From Girardinichthys multiradiatus (Eukaryota > Chordata > Actinopteri > Cyprinodontiformes > Goodeidae): 64,000 nucleotides of DNA. The notes beneath the pieces were generated by a model. That model did no database searches, was not told the origin of the DNA, and saw only the letters and a program-made list of their open reading frames with translations. The stretch covers positions 18,141,119 through 18,205,118 of the forward strand of contig NC_061808.1 of assembly GCF_021462225.1 (NCBI RefSeq), written 5' to 3'. Positions within the stretch are counted from its first letter, which is position 1, and the number at the start of each line of letters is the position of its first letter. Below, one piece after another: positions 25,651-37,400 of this stretch. The translations under genes and the position numbers were made by a program.

Positions 25651-26920
25651 CAGGGGTTGGACAATGAAACTGAAACACCTGTCATTTTAGTGTGGGAGGT
25701 TTCATGGCTAAATTGGACCAGCCTGGTAGCCAGTCTTCATTGATTGCACATTGCACCAGTAAGAGCAGAGTGTGAAGGTTCAATTAGCAGGGTAAGAGCA
25801 CAGTTTTGCTCAAAATATTGAAATGTACACAACATTATGGGTGACATACCAGAGTTCAAAAGGGGACAAATTGTTGGTGCACATCTTGCTGGCGCATCTG
25901 TGACCAAGACAGCAAGTCTTTGTGATGTATCAAGAGCCACGGTATCCAGGGTAATGTCAGCATACCACCAAGAAGGATGAACCACATCCAACAGGATTAA
26001 CTGTGGACGCAAGAGGAAGCTGTCTGAAAGGGATGTTCGGGTACTAACCCGGATTGTATCCAAAATACATAAAACCACGGCTGCCCAAATCACGATAGAA
26101 TTAAATGTGCACCTCAACTCTCCTGTTTCCACCAGAACTGTCCGTCGGGAGCTCCACAGGGTCAATATACACGGCCGGGCTGCTATAGCCAAACCTTTGG
26201 TCACTCATGCCAATGCCAAACGTCGGTTTCAATGGTGCAAGGAGCACAAATCTTGGGCTGTGGACAATGTGAAACATGTATTGTTCTCTGATGAGTCCAC
26301 CTTTACTGTTTTCTCCACATCCGGGAGAGTTACGGTGTGGAGAAGCTCCAAAGAAGCGTACCACCCAGACTATTGCATGCCCAGAGTGAAGCATGGGGGT
26401 GGATCAGTGATGGTTTGGGCTGCCATATCATGGCTTTCCCTTGGCCCAACACTTGTGCTAGATGGGCGCATCACTGCCAAAGACTACCGAACCATTCTTG
26501 AGGACCATGTGCATCCAATGGTTCAAACATTGTATCCTGAAGGCGGTGCCGTGCATCAGGATGACAATGCACCAATACACACAGCAAGACTGGTGAAAGA
26601 TTGGTTTGATGAACATGAAAGTGAAGTTGAACATCTCCCATGGCCTGCACAGTCACCAGATCTAAATATTATTGAGCCACTTTGGGGTGTTTTGGAGGAG
26701 CAAGTCAGGAAATGTTTTCCTCCACCAGTATCACGTAGTGACCTGGCCACTATCCTGCAAGAAGAATGGCTTAAAATCCCTCTGACCACTGTGCAGGACT
26801 TGTATATGTCATTCCCAAGACGAATTGACGCTGTATTGGCCGCAAAAGGAGCCCCTACACCATACTAATAAATTATTGTGGTCTAAAACCAGGTGTTTCA
26901 GTTTCATTGTCCAACCTCTG
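25651..26920 (+). mobile_element. Tc1/mariner element, second family, near intact
   Basis: About 1.27 kb, flanked by TA at 25649-25650 and 26921-26922. The 31-bp terminal inverted repeats (25651-25681 and 26890-26920) begin CAGGGGTTGGACAATG and differ at one position. The transposase frame inside carries one premature stop. Confidence 0.93.
25837..26868 (+). pseudogene. Tc1-family transposase with one in-frame stop
   Basis: The frame starts at MGDIPEFKRGQ (ATG 25837-25839) and runs to TAA at 26866-26868, 344 codons in one frame. The only interruption seen is TGA at 25978-25980, between the two halves of the N-terminal DNA-binding region. The catalytic part is open from 26107 and keeps D in LFSDEST, D in HQDDNAPIH and E in NIIEPLW. 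A CGA-to-TGA change would fit CpG decay, but the ancestral codon is inferred. Translation from the internal ATG at 26107 would lack the DNA-binding domain. Confidence 0.85.
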
Positions 26921-27750
26921 TAATATTCTAATATTAAATGTCTTGTTTTTTAGCTGTAAGCAGAAAACCGCCATAATTAACAGGAATAAGGGCTTTAAAA
27001 CAACAGTCTATGTGTAATTATTCTAATTCTAATCTCAATTAGATTTCAACTCAAACTTTGACTAGGCAACACCAAAATCTTAGTATTTTATATCTTTTAG
27101 CCTACTTTTTCTTGTTTGACAGGTTCAATTTAAGTAATTTCTTGATTTAGAGGTCTTTCCATTAAAATGAGAGCCAAGGGCAGACCAGAACTTGCTGAAG
27201 GAGCTAAATATCCCTATAGGCCTGAGAATGCCCTAGCATCCTCAAAGGTCTTGAGTGTCACCAGGGAGAGGGTGGTGCTGGTCTTTCTTCTGGAGCAGTT
27301 ACCCCCATAAACCCATCTCAACTAGGTGGGAGACAATGGATGAATGGCAATGCATCTGGCCACCGCATAACGAGCATTAAAATTGTTTTCAGGAAAAGCA
27401 AAGACCAGACCAGCAAACATCTGGATTGTAATCCAATTGCAAATTTATAGAGAAAATTGAAAGAAAAGAAAAAAATACACCAAGATGCAATCAAAGAGTA
27501 TTAATCTGTTTGATGGAGATTATAGTTTTTCATTAGTTAATTCTACAACTTCATCAAGCAGTGGGAAAACCAGAGGTGGCGAAACAGCGTGGTATTAACA
27601 TTTTTGGTTCAAGGTGGCATAAATGTGAGTATCTATAAAGAAATGTCATTAGGTGCTTCATCATTAAGTGTTTTAACAAAGCTCTCCATCTTTGACTAAG
27701 ATCCAGCAAAACAGAAGCTCAAGCTCACTTAAGATCGCATCCTTTAGCTT
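26921..27750. other. Intergenic, mostly unrecognised
   Basis: AT-rich sequence between the Tc1 element and the presumed 3' end of fdft1. At about 27195-27355 an eroded stretch resembles the 3' end of an RTE LINE (GGGAGAGGG and CCCCATAAACCC blocks followed by a short ATGGATGAATGG tail). Weak evidence. Confidence 0.35.
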
Positions 27751-27751
27751 C

Positions 27752-27757
27752 TTTATT
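27752..27757 (-). terminator. fdft1: Candidate polyadenylation signal, fdft1
   Basis: Minus-strand AATAAA about 650 bp past the stop codon, which would give a 3' UTR of ordinary length. Unproven. Confidence 0.35.
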
Positions 27758-28407
27758 TCTTCAAATATGTACAAATGAAAATGTCACATTACATAGCAAT
27801 GATTGTAGCTCTCCTTTGGCTCTGTACAAGGTTATTCTGCGCTAGCCTTTCTACTCACCAAAGCTGTTAAGGACACTTTGCTAACAAATTCCTTATGTTC
27901 AAAATATCTTATTTTATTCCATTTATTCAGTTCATATCTGACAAAATTAGTGGACACCTTTCCCACATATTTTTGAAGAAAAGGTAAAATTGAAATATGA
28001 AATGTGTTGAATCTGTCATTGGAATCTGTCCATGTGATCAAACAGTGCAAATGTTGACGTACTTTCAAGTGTTTCTCACAGTGAGGATTTAACATGAACA
28101 CAGAAAACCAAAGTTTCAGACACAATCCAACATAAGCTTCATAAAGGTTGGTGACTGTTCCCTAAAATTCGTCCTTTGCAGAAAACACCAGATAGACAAG
28201 AACATTTCAATATCACAGAAACCTTTGAAATCAGGCTGCTACAAGAACCCCACAAAAGTTCAACAAGTCTGTGGTACTTTCACAGCCAATGTGAGACTCC
28301 AATGTAGAAAGACATTCCTCATGTTTTGCAAGGAAAAGCAAGACAAAAAGTCCAGAGGGAGAGGGGGGGAGGTTTGTTTTTCCAGTCTGTGAGCTTCAGG
28401 GAGAGTG

Positions 28408-31400
28408 TCACTGCATGTCTCCCGTGCCCTGCGCCTGGGCAGCTGTAGTACTGAGATACTGCCAGCTTAGAGCAGCTAGCAGCATGGCAGCAGACAGGTA
28501 CATAGGAGACAGGTGGTGGCTCCTGGAGCTCAGGCTGGGTTGCGGAAGGTTGGATTTCTCTTGGATTAAAGCCAGGATGTGCAGTGTCTTGTCCCGTGAC
28601 GGATCGGTGAGGGAGACCTTTTTTAAAATCTGCACAAGGAAATAAAAAGGTGGTTCAGCAAGTAAGTGTGGTGGTAGCTGGCAGAGAAAGAGAGAGAACC
28701 TACAAACCTCCTGGCTGTACTGGGCGATGATGGTCTGCACAGCTCTCATGTTGGTGGCTTCCATCATGAGGGTGACAGCCTGTCCCTTTCGGATCTTCAC
28801 CACACCCTGAAACACCATCGGGTTGTTGTAGCACGTCGAAAGGGTAGCTATTGCCATCACCTGGTTAACAGAGGAATTACATCTTTTTAGATGAAGAAAT
28901 CAAAGCATGATGCTTTCTTAAATTATCATCTGACATTAAAATTCTTTTTTTTAAATCCTTTTAATGTAAGCCAAAAAGCCATTTAACATTGATATATTAT
29001 TAGAACCAGTATGTATTTAGGTGTCTGACATCACCACCAATACAAAACCATTGAGAAAAACAACAACCTCTGCCATTTGTTTCTGGGATTTTTCTACAGT
29101 TGAAAATATCCATAAATAAGCTGTGCAGATGTAACTAAAGCCTGTTCCAGACAAGAAATCTGTCAATTCTCAAAAACTTCCAGACATTTTAAAGATTATC
29201 TAAATGCTCAGTATAAAATGTCAGTCACGGTGGACGTCCCACTGGATCAACATGGCAACTACTTTTCACTGCAGTGACATAAACAACTAAAAATGCTGGT
29301 TATTGGTTTTATTGTACACAAACAAATTTTCAAAGGGCAATTTCAAAACCACAAAAAGTTTTTGTCATACCTTTTCTACACTCTAAAGTCCTCTAAATGA
29401 GTATACACCCTCTGTAGCGAAGGGAGTCTAACACATGGACATTAATGAGACCACAATAGAAGAATAAATGGTCTTTACTTGTGGAATGGCACAGAAATTG
29501 AAGACGCTTTGGTTGCGCAGCCGGGACAGGTAGGCGATGACGTCGGGGACGTGACGCAGAGCATCGGTGACGAGCAGGTTGAGGCAGGACAGAGCCGACT
29601 CTAGCTTCTCGGGCTGCGCCAGATCTTCGAGACGACTTGCAAACTGGCTCCATGCCTGAACAGAAGCACAGAGTACATGTTATTTACAACATTTTCTGCA
29701 GACATACCCAATGCAGCAAGCAGATTCACAGTAACTCTGAAAGAGCTGCGGAGATCCACAGCTCAGTCACAGGTCAGAGCTCAATTTTAATTGCGAGTCT
29801 GTGGCAAGTCTTGAAAATTGCCATTTACAGATGCTTTTTGCCCCGACATGACTGATCTGACTTTAACAGTATGTCTCTAGATGTTTAATAATACTAACAC
29901 TTGTTATAAATTAGCATCTTTTGCAAATGACTCACAATTCTGAGAGTCATAAAACTGCCAAACAACTGTGCTGCATAACTATGATCTCAGGCAAACCAAA
30001 TAAACTCAATCTAACTCAAAGGTTTTTGTTCATACCTCTCTTGGCCAGAAGGCCCGTCCCTCCTGCGTATCTTCCAGATAGTCTCGGATGATGTTGGTTT
30101 TCTGGAGGAACAGGCCCATTGAGTTTGCCAGCTCCGTGTCCCGTCCCACTTCTGGATCCTCCAGCTGGGAGGCGGAGAAGAGCCGTGACAGACCGATGCC
30201 AACGAGACCGGCAACGTAGTGGCAGTACTGCACAGATCAAAGACGCACAACAAAGCCGTTATCATTGCAAGGTGGCACTAATAACACCATTGTGGCTGAG
30301 AGTTTACCACACACTGCCCCTAGATTGGCCAGTAGTAATCAGCTTATTACACATTTGCAAAATATCAAAAAAAAAAATTCTGATATGGAAAAAAACAGAT
30401 TGTGTCTGAAATTGAAAACATATAAGATACAGGATAAAGCAATGATCAGCCGCCAGCACAAACAATCTGCTGTAATCACTATAAATCATAATAAAGCACA
30501 GCCAAAGACATCATTTTTTTATTCATGTCTTATTTATCAGGTTTAACAGGTTTTTTGTAATATGTTACCCTGGAGTTGCCTGTGGATTATACACTCAAAG
30601 AAAGTGCAAAAGCTGGGTTCCTAGACAGCCTGGGAATGTCTGGATTTTAATATTTTCCAGGTCTGAATGGGTATGAAAAAAAGTAGTCGTAGTATTCCCT
30701 GTCCAACTGTCTGCATGACCTGACCTTTCCATTCACCTGTCCTTCCTTTATATTCTTCCTTGTGTCTTGCCTTTATTCTTTTCTTTGTATGCGTCCTATC
30801 TCATTACCTTGCTTCTGCAATCTTCTCTCCTTCCTTTTTTATGTCCTCTGTTCTTTTCATTTTATGTGTCCTACCTACCTACCTACATTTCTTCTTGGTG
30901 TTCATCCATTCTTTATTTCTTTCCTTCCTCCCTACAGCTCTGGCATCTTCCTTGCTCCCCTGTTTGCTTCTTTGTCTCCTCCCTCATCTGTGACTTCCTT
31001 CCAGTCTCTGTTTTTGCCAGGTTCCACAATTAAAGCCTGCCTGTTGTAGAACTATCTGCCATAATTTCAGGATCAACTTTAGTAGTTTATAGTTTAAAAT
31101 GAACATACAGGACTGAGAACTCTGGGAAGTGGAGTGTGGAAAACTCTGGAATTCTTATGTGTAAAATTTGTGAGAACCCCGTTAAAGTAATTTATTTTTG
31201 CCGTTGTGCCCCTAGCATAACTGACACATGAATAACCCTTACCTGGTCCCATTCCTTCATGGATCCCACCTTCTTCTCCAAAAATTCAGCCATCCCAACT
31301 CCCATCCGGTGGCAGATATCCGAGATGACCTCTCTGTATTCCTCAGCAAGGTTTCTAAATTCCAGTGATATCTGGATTCAGACAATGCAGGAGAATCACT

Positions 31401-34400
31401 CTTAAAGAACCACATTAAGAAAAATGTGCAACAAAGCTCTAATTTAGAAATCACTCTGCAGACGTTTCGGTGCGCATGTATACAGTGCTGCTGACCGTAG
31501 GGAAATCCTCCAAAACTTGACGATCCTTCTCATGACTCTCGGTGAAGCACCACTCCTCCTGGTACAGGTACGTGTGGAAATTGTTAAGCATGGGCACCTT
31601 CTTCTCCAGAGGGATGGTCATGTCGTCCTCAACTGTGTCCAGTGCACGAAGCACCAGGTAGAAGATGCAAACTGCATGTCTGGATTAAAGACAGAAATGC
31701 AATGAAAAGATGTCAGGGGTGGCATGCAAAAGCTGACTGAAAAAGTACAGTGTTCATACTCCGAGAACTTCACATTTTGACAGGTTTTTATTGGAATTTA
31801 TCTCATAGACCTAAACAAAGTAGTGCCCATGAGTCAATACTTTGCAGAGCTTCTGCAATTACAGTTTTTAGGATAATGTCTCTACTAGCTTTACGCATCT
31901 AGAGACTGAATTTCTTGCCCTATTCTTCTTTGCAAAACAGCTCAAGCTCAGTAAGATTGGATGACTTGCCAGAGACTCTCAAATGCCAATTAGGTCTGGA
32001 CTTCGACTGGACCATTAAAGAAGCAATCCGTTGTAGCTCTGGCTATATTTTTAGGATCATTGTCCTCCTGGAAAATCAACCTCCACCTCAGTCTCAAGCC
32101 TTTTGCAGCCTGTGACAGATTTTCTTCCAGCAGTGTCTCATTTAGCATCCCCACAGCAAGATGCTGCCACAGCAATGTTTCACAGTGGGGGGGGGTGCTG
32201 TGTGCAGGTTGAGGTGAAGCTTTAGTTTTTCAAAATAAGTTGCTTTTGTTCCCCATGACAAACTGTAACACTGCTTTAAAAGGTCCGCTTTGTGATGTGC
32301 ACGACTAAGGGAAAGGGGCTGAATACAAATGCATACCGAGCTTTTCCAAATTTTATTTGTAATACACCTTGAAAACCATGTATCATTTTCCTTCCCCTCT
32401 CAGTACTGAGTATAAATGTGCAAATTTAAACTTTGAAATTTTACCTTATCAAGTTTTTGGAGCAGATCATAAAAGAGATCTTTTACGTTTTATTTTGTTT
32501 CTATCATTAATAATAAAATCTTTGTTGGTTTTCATAACAAACATAAACAGCCTATTGAAAAACAGCAATTTTTGCCTCTAACATTTACAGGATTTTCAAT
32601 TCAATTTAATTCAGTTTATTTATATAGCGCCAATTCACAACACATGTTGTCTCAAGGAACTTCACAACAGTCAGGTGCATACATTCCAATTAGTCCTTAT
32701 CATTGAACAGTGCAGTCAAAGTTATTTATTTATTCAAATTGGATAAAAAGTTTTTCTATCTAAGGAAACCCAGCAGATTGCATCCAGTCAGTGACTTGCA
32801 GCATTCACTCCTCCTGGATGAGCATGTAGAGACAGTGGACAGTCACTGGTGTTGACTTTGCAGCAATCACTCATACTGAGCATGCATGTAGCGACAGTGG
32901 AGAGGACAAACTCCCTTTTAACAGGAAGAAACCTCCAGCAGAACCAGGTTCAGTGTGAGCGGCCATCTGCCACGACCGACTGGGGGTTTGAGAGAACAGA
33001 GCAGAGACACAAAGAGAACAAAGAAGCACTGATCCAGGAGTCCTTTCTATGGGAAGGAAAAGTAAATGTTAATGGATGTAGCTCCTTTAGTCGTTTCACC
33101 TAGAAAGAAAGAACAGATAAACTCTGAGCCAATTTTCAAGGTTAGAGTCTGAAAGAGAGCACATAGAGTTAGTCACAGTAGAAGCTCAGTCAGTAGCTAT
33201 GTCTAGGAGAGAGAAAGGGTTAAACACTAAAAGACAGGGCTATGTGGATCATCGGTAGAGGGTGAGCATTAAGTTGTTGCCAGCAGAAGCTCGGACGATT
33301 CCCCTCTCCAGAAAGGTGTCACAGGCAGACACAGAGCCAGGCCAGGTGTAGCTTCTAGGAAGTGAAAAGAGAGAACAAGGTTAAAAGCTGAAATAACAGC
33401 AAATAATGCAAAATTGGAGAGTAGTGTGAGAATGTAGCAAAGAGGGTGAAAGTGGTCGTTATGTCCTCCAGCAGCCTAAGCCTATAGCAGCATAACTACA
33501 CAGATAGTTTCAGTTCAGATTATTTAGTTAAACGGCACTTATTTACAACAATGTCGTCACAAGGAACCTCACAAAGGGTCCCACTGATGGTCATTGTTAT
33601 ACTAAAAACCACAAAGATTAGGATACCTCTCTCTGTCAGACTGATTATAACCATTGGAAAAGAGAGAGGGTCATACAGGTAGCAGAAATGGAGGGTGTGT
33701 TTGCACCTCAACCATAACTGAGCCAGTTTAAGCTAAACCTGACTCCCCCTTACTCCAATCAACAGGGAGGGAGGAAGGCTCCCTCCCTCCCTGATAACCT
33801 AAGCCACTCTAACTATAAGCTTTATCAAAAAGGAAAGTTTTAAGCCTAGCCTTAAAAGTAGACAGGGTGTCTGCCTCATGGACTAAAACTGGGAGCTGGT
33901 TTCACAGGAGAGCAGCCTGATAACTAAAGGATCTGCCTCCCATTCTACTTCTAGAGACTCTAGGAACCACCAGTAAACCTTCAGTCTGAGAACAAAGTGC
34001 TCTGTTAGGAACATATGGACCAATCAGATCTCTGATGTATGATGGAGCTAAATCATTAAGGGCTTTATATGTGAGGTCTAACAATTTAGAAAATTATTAA
34101 ACCCTTGACATGCACATTACATTTACTTTTGCATGCATACAAATGGGCGGCAGATGTTTTCACATGTCCGACGTTTCATAATAAAGGACTCAATATAAAT
34201 GAAATACATGCAGATATTTTTTTGCATCTTTCTTTGCGTGTTTTTTCAGGGGAGGACCCGAGCTGTAGACACGCGAACATGCCTGCAGGCACACCTTTCC
34301 TCACCTGCAGCCAGGTCTGCTCTGACTCACCTCAGCTCTCCGTCCAGCGCCTGAATCACGGCCGCAAAGCTCCGGCTGGTCTGGTTCAGATACACGTAGC

Positions 34401-37400
34401 AGCTCCGCAGGCTGTCGCTCATGGACTCCTGGCAGGAGAGACAAAGAAAGGCTGTTTGTCGATAGAAGCCTGCAGCTCTGATGGCGCTACAGGGTCTGGC
34501 GGCCTCCTGCAGGCCCCTCTCCCCGCGCCTCCTCCAGCCCTGCAGGAGCGACCGAGAAGCAGCGGTGCCGCAGCCCCGCGGCGCCACCGAGAAGGAGCGC
34601 TTTAACACAGACAGAGAGACCGGACACTTGCAGCAGGCTCCGGCCATGCGAAAACCCCGACGGGAAGAGCCTGAGCCTGCAGTTAGGAGACGACACGGTC
34701 CATGTGGACGCCACGCTGCTTGGGGAAGTTTCAAACCCCGAATCCATGTAAAGGACAAGCGGAGAAGGGTCGAGCGTGTTGTAAAATATTTTGGAGGGCG
34801 TGAGGTCGCTCCGCAGATCTGGAAGCAGACTGATATCTGCATTAGCAGAGCGGGGCGGGGGCAGAGCGTTTGTAGATCCGTTGTTATGATCAGACACTTC
34901 CCCACCCCCTCTACCCAAAACACAAGCAGCTGCAAATAATGTTTCCTAATTCAATTTAAGTAAGGAAATGTAACCGTTTTACACCACTTTGGACACAGCT
35001 TTAGTAAAATAAAAATGCAGAGGATGCACTGCTGCATCATACGTTTTTGTTGACTTTTAAAACAAATATGGTCTAAAAATAAACCTTATGCAACCCACTA
35101 ATATTTCCACAAATAAAACATGAAAACCTGTGCCTAGTTGTAGGGCTGTCGTTAACATGACTGAGAAAAATGACCGTATTGTTATAGTAAACTACATGAA
35201 CTGCAAAACTAGTGTTTATTTTTTCCCCCAAAAAAATCGTAACAGATCAAAAAGCAGAACTAGGAGAGGTGGCGTTTTGCTGACACCTTGTGGAAGGCCG
35301 TGGGAACTACAATAGTATGTATTTTCTTGGAAATAGTGCAGTAAATGAGGTAAAACAGGCCCCAATGAAATGCAGGATTCTCAAATAAATAATAACTGGA
35401 ATTTTTGTGAGGGGACATAGTTCTGTTGTTATATTTTCAGGTACATGTAAATAAATTCTCTTTGGTTTTAGGTCAGCCAGGTTTGTTTGCCAAATCAGCA
35501 GTCATTAAGCAGGTATAAGTAGGTTTGGCAGTAACGGCAGGTTCTAAGCCCTGCTGGAAAATTTAATTGGCATCTCCATATACTTTGTCAACAGAGCAAA
35601 GCAATAAGTGCTCTAAAGTTTCCTGGTAAGCAGATGTGCTGACTTTTGACAAAACTTGCTGTAGATGACATGGCTTCCCAAATCATCAGTGACTGGAAAC
35701 GTCACACTGGACCTCAAGCACCTTGGATTCTGTGCTCTCGTTCCAGACTCTAGGACCTTTTGAATGGGTTTTGCTTCACAATCCTCCCCACCCTTGTGCA
35801 CGTTTTTCTACCACACTTTTTCCTACCACTTAATTTTCCATTAAAATGCTTGGAAACAGCACTTTGTGATCAGCTAGTTTCTAAAGCAACAACTTTATGT
35901 GACTTACTCTGTTTGTGCAGGAGGCTGTCATTGACTAACATGTCAGCAGTCTTGATATTTCTGGGTTGTGGTGGATGCTTCTACCACCACCACAAAGTGT
36001 TAGTAATGTTTCATTGTTTTACATTTATTAGTTTCAGATGACACTATACATAAGTTTAAGTTATTTTATTTAGACAGATATTTTCTAATGGGTGCACACT
36101 TTAGTTAAGATTTGTCTGAATGGTTTACTTATACTTGGTTTTTTTTCTTTGAGGTTCTGCAAACGCAGACCAGCTGGAGGTGGAAGCCAGGAACATACCA
36201 TTATTCCAAATGACTGAGGGGGGGACTTAACTTCTTAACTTGTTAAAGTTGTTAGTTATTTTGTCACTTTAGTATTCACTTATTTGTGTTAAGTTAAAGA
36301 TTAATTTGTGTCATTTATGTTTGTTAATTAGTTTGTATGTACTCGTACTCGTCGTCTTCCGCTTTATCCGGGACCGGGTTGCGGGGGCAGCAGACTCAAC
36401 ATAGACGCCCAGACGTCCCTCCCTCCAGACACCTCCTCCAGTTCCTCCAGGGGGAGCCCAAGGCGTTCCAAGGCCAGCCGAGAGACATAGTCCCTCCAGC
36501 GTGTCCTGGGCCGTCCCCTGGGCCTCCTCCTGGTGGGACGTGCCTGGAACACCTCCCAAGGAAGGCGTCCAGGAGGCATCCAGTATAGATGCCCGAGCCA
36601 CCTCAACTGGCTCCTCTTGATGTGGAGGAGCAGCGGCTCTACTCCGAGCTCCTCCCAGATGGCCGAGCTCCTCACCCTACCTCTAAGGGAGTGCCCGGCC
36701 ACCCTACGGAGGAAGCTCATTTCAGCCGCTTGTATCCGGGATCTCATTCTTTCGGTCATGACCCAAAGTTCATGTCCATAGGTGAGGGTAGGAACATAGA
36801 CCGACCAGTAAATTGAGAGCTTTGCTTTTCGGCTCAGCTCTCTCTTCACCACAACGGACCGGCACAACGCCCAATTACTGTGGAAGCCGCACCGATCCGT
36901 CTGTCGATCTCCCGCTCCATTCTTCCCTCACTCATGAACAAGACCCCGAGATACTTAAACTCCTCCACTTGAGGCAGGAACTCCCCTCCAACCTGAAGAG
37001 GACAAGCCATCCTTTTCCGGTCGAGTACCATGGCCTCGGACTTGGAGGAGCTGATCCTCATCCCAGCCGCTTCACACTCGGCTGCGAACCGCCACAGCGC
37101 ATGCTGTAGGTCTTGGCTAGAGGGGGCCAGCAGGACCACGTCATCCGCAAAAAGAAGAGACGAAATCCACTGGTCCCCAAACCCGACCCCCTCCGGCCCT
37201 TGGCTGCGTCTAGAAATCCTGTCCATAAAAGTTATGAACAGGACTGGTGACAAAGGGCAACCCTGCCGGAGTCCAACATGCACTGGGAACAGGTCCGACT
37301 TAGTGCCGGCAATGCGGACCAAACTCCTGCTCCGCTCGTACAGGGACCGGATGGCCCCTAGTAAAGGGCCCCCGATTCCATACTCCTGGAGCACCCCCCA

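Noticed and set aside
30760..31049. Three overlapping plus-strand frames rich in L, F, S and P
   Set aside because: They are products of the C/T-rich low-complexity tract.
32160..32200. Run of ten G near 32186 as a possible regulatory or G-quadruplex site
   Set aside because: It lies inside a decayed Tc1 copy, and a single G run is not enough for a quadruplex.
34481..34939. Plus-strand 152-aa frame in the CpG-rich block
   Set aside because: It lies opposite the fdft1 exon 2 region, and long frames on both strands are expected in GC-rich DNA. No domain recognised.
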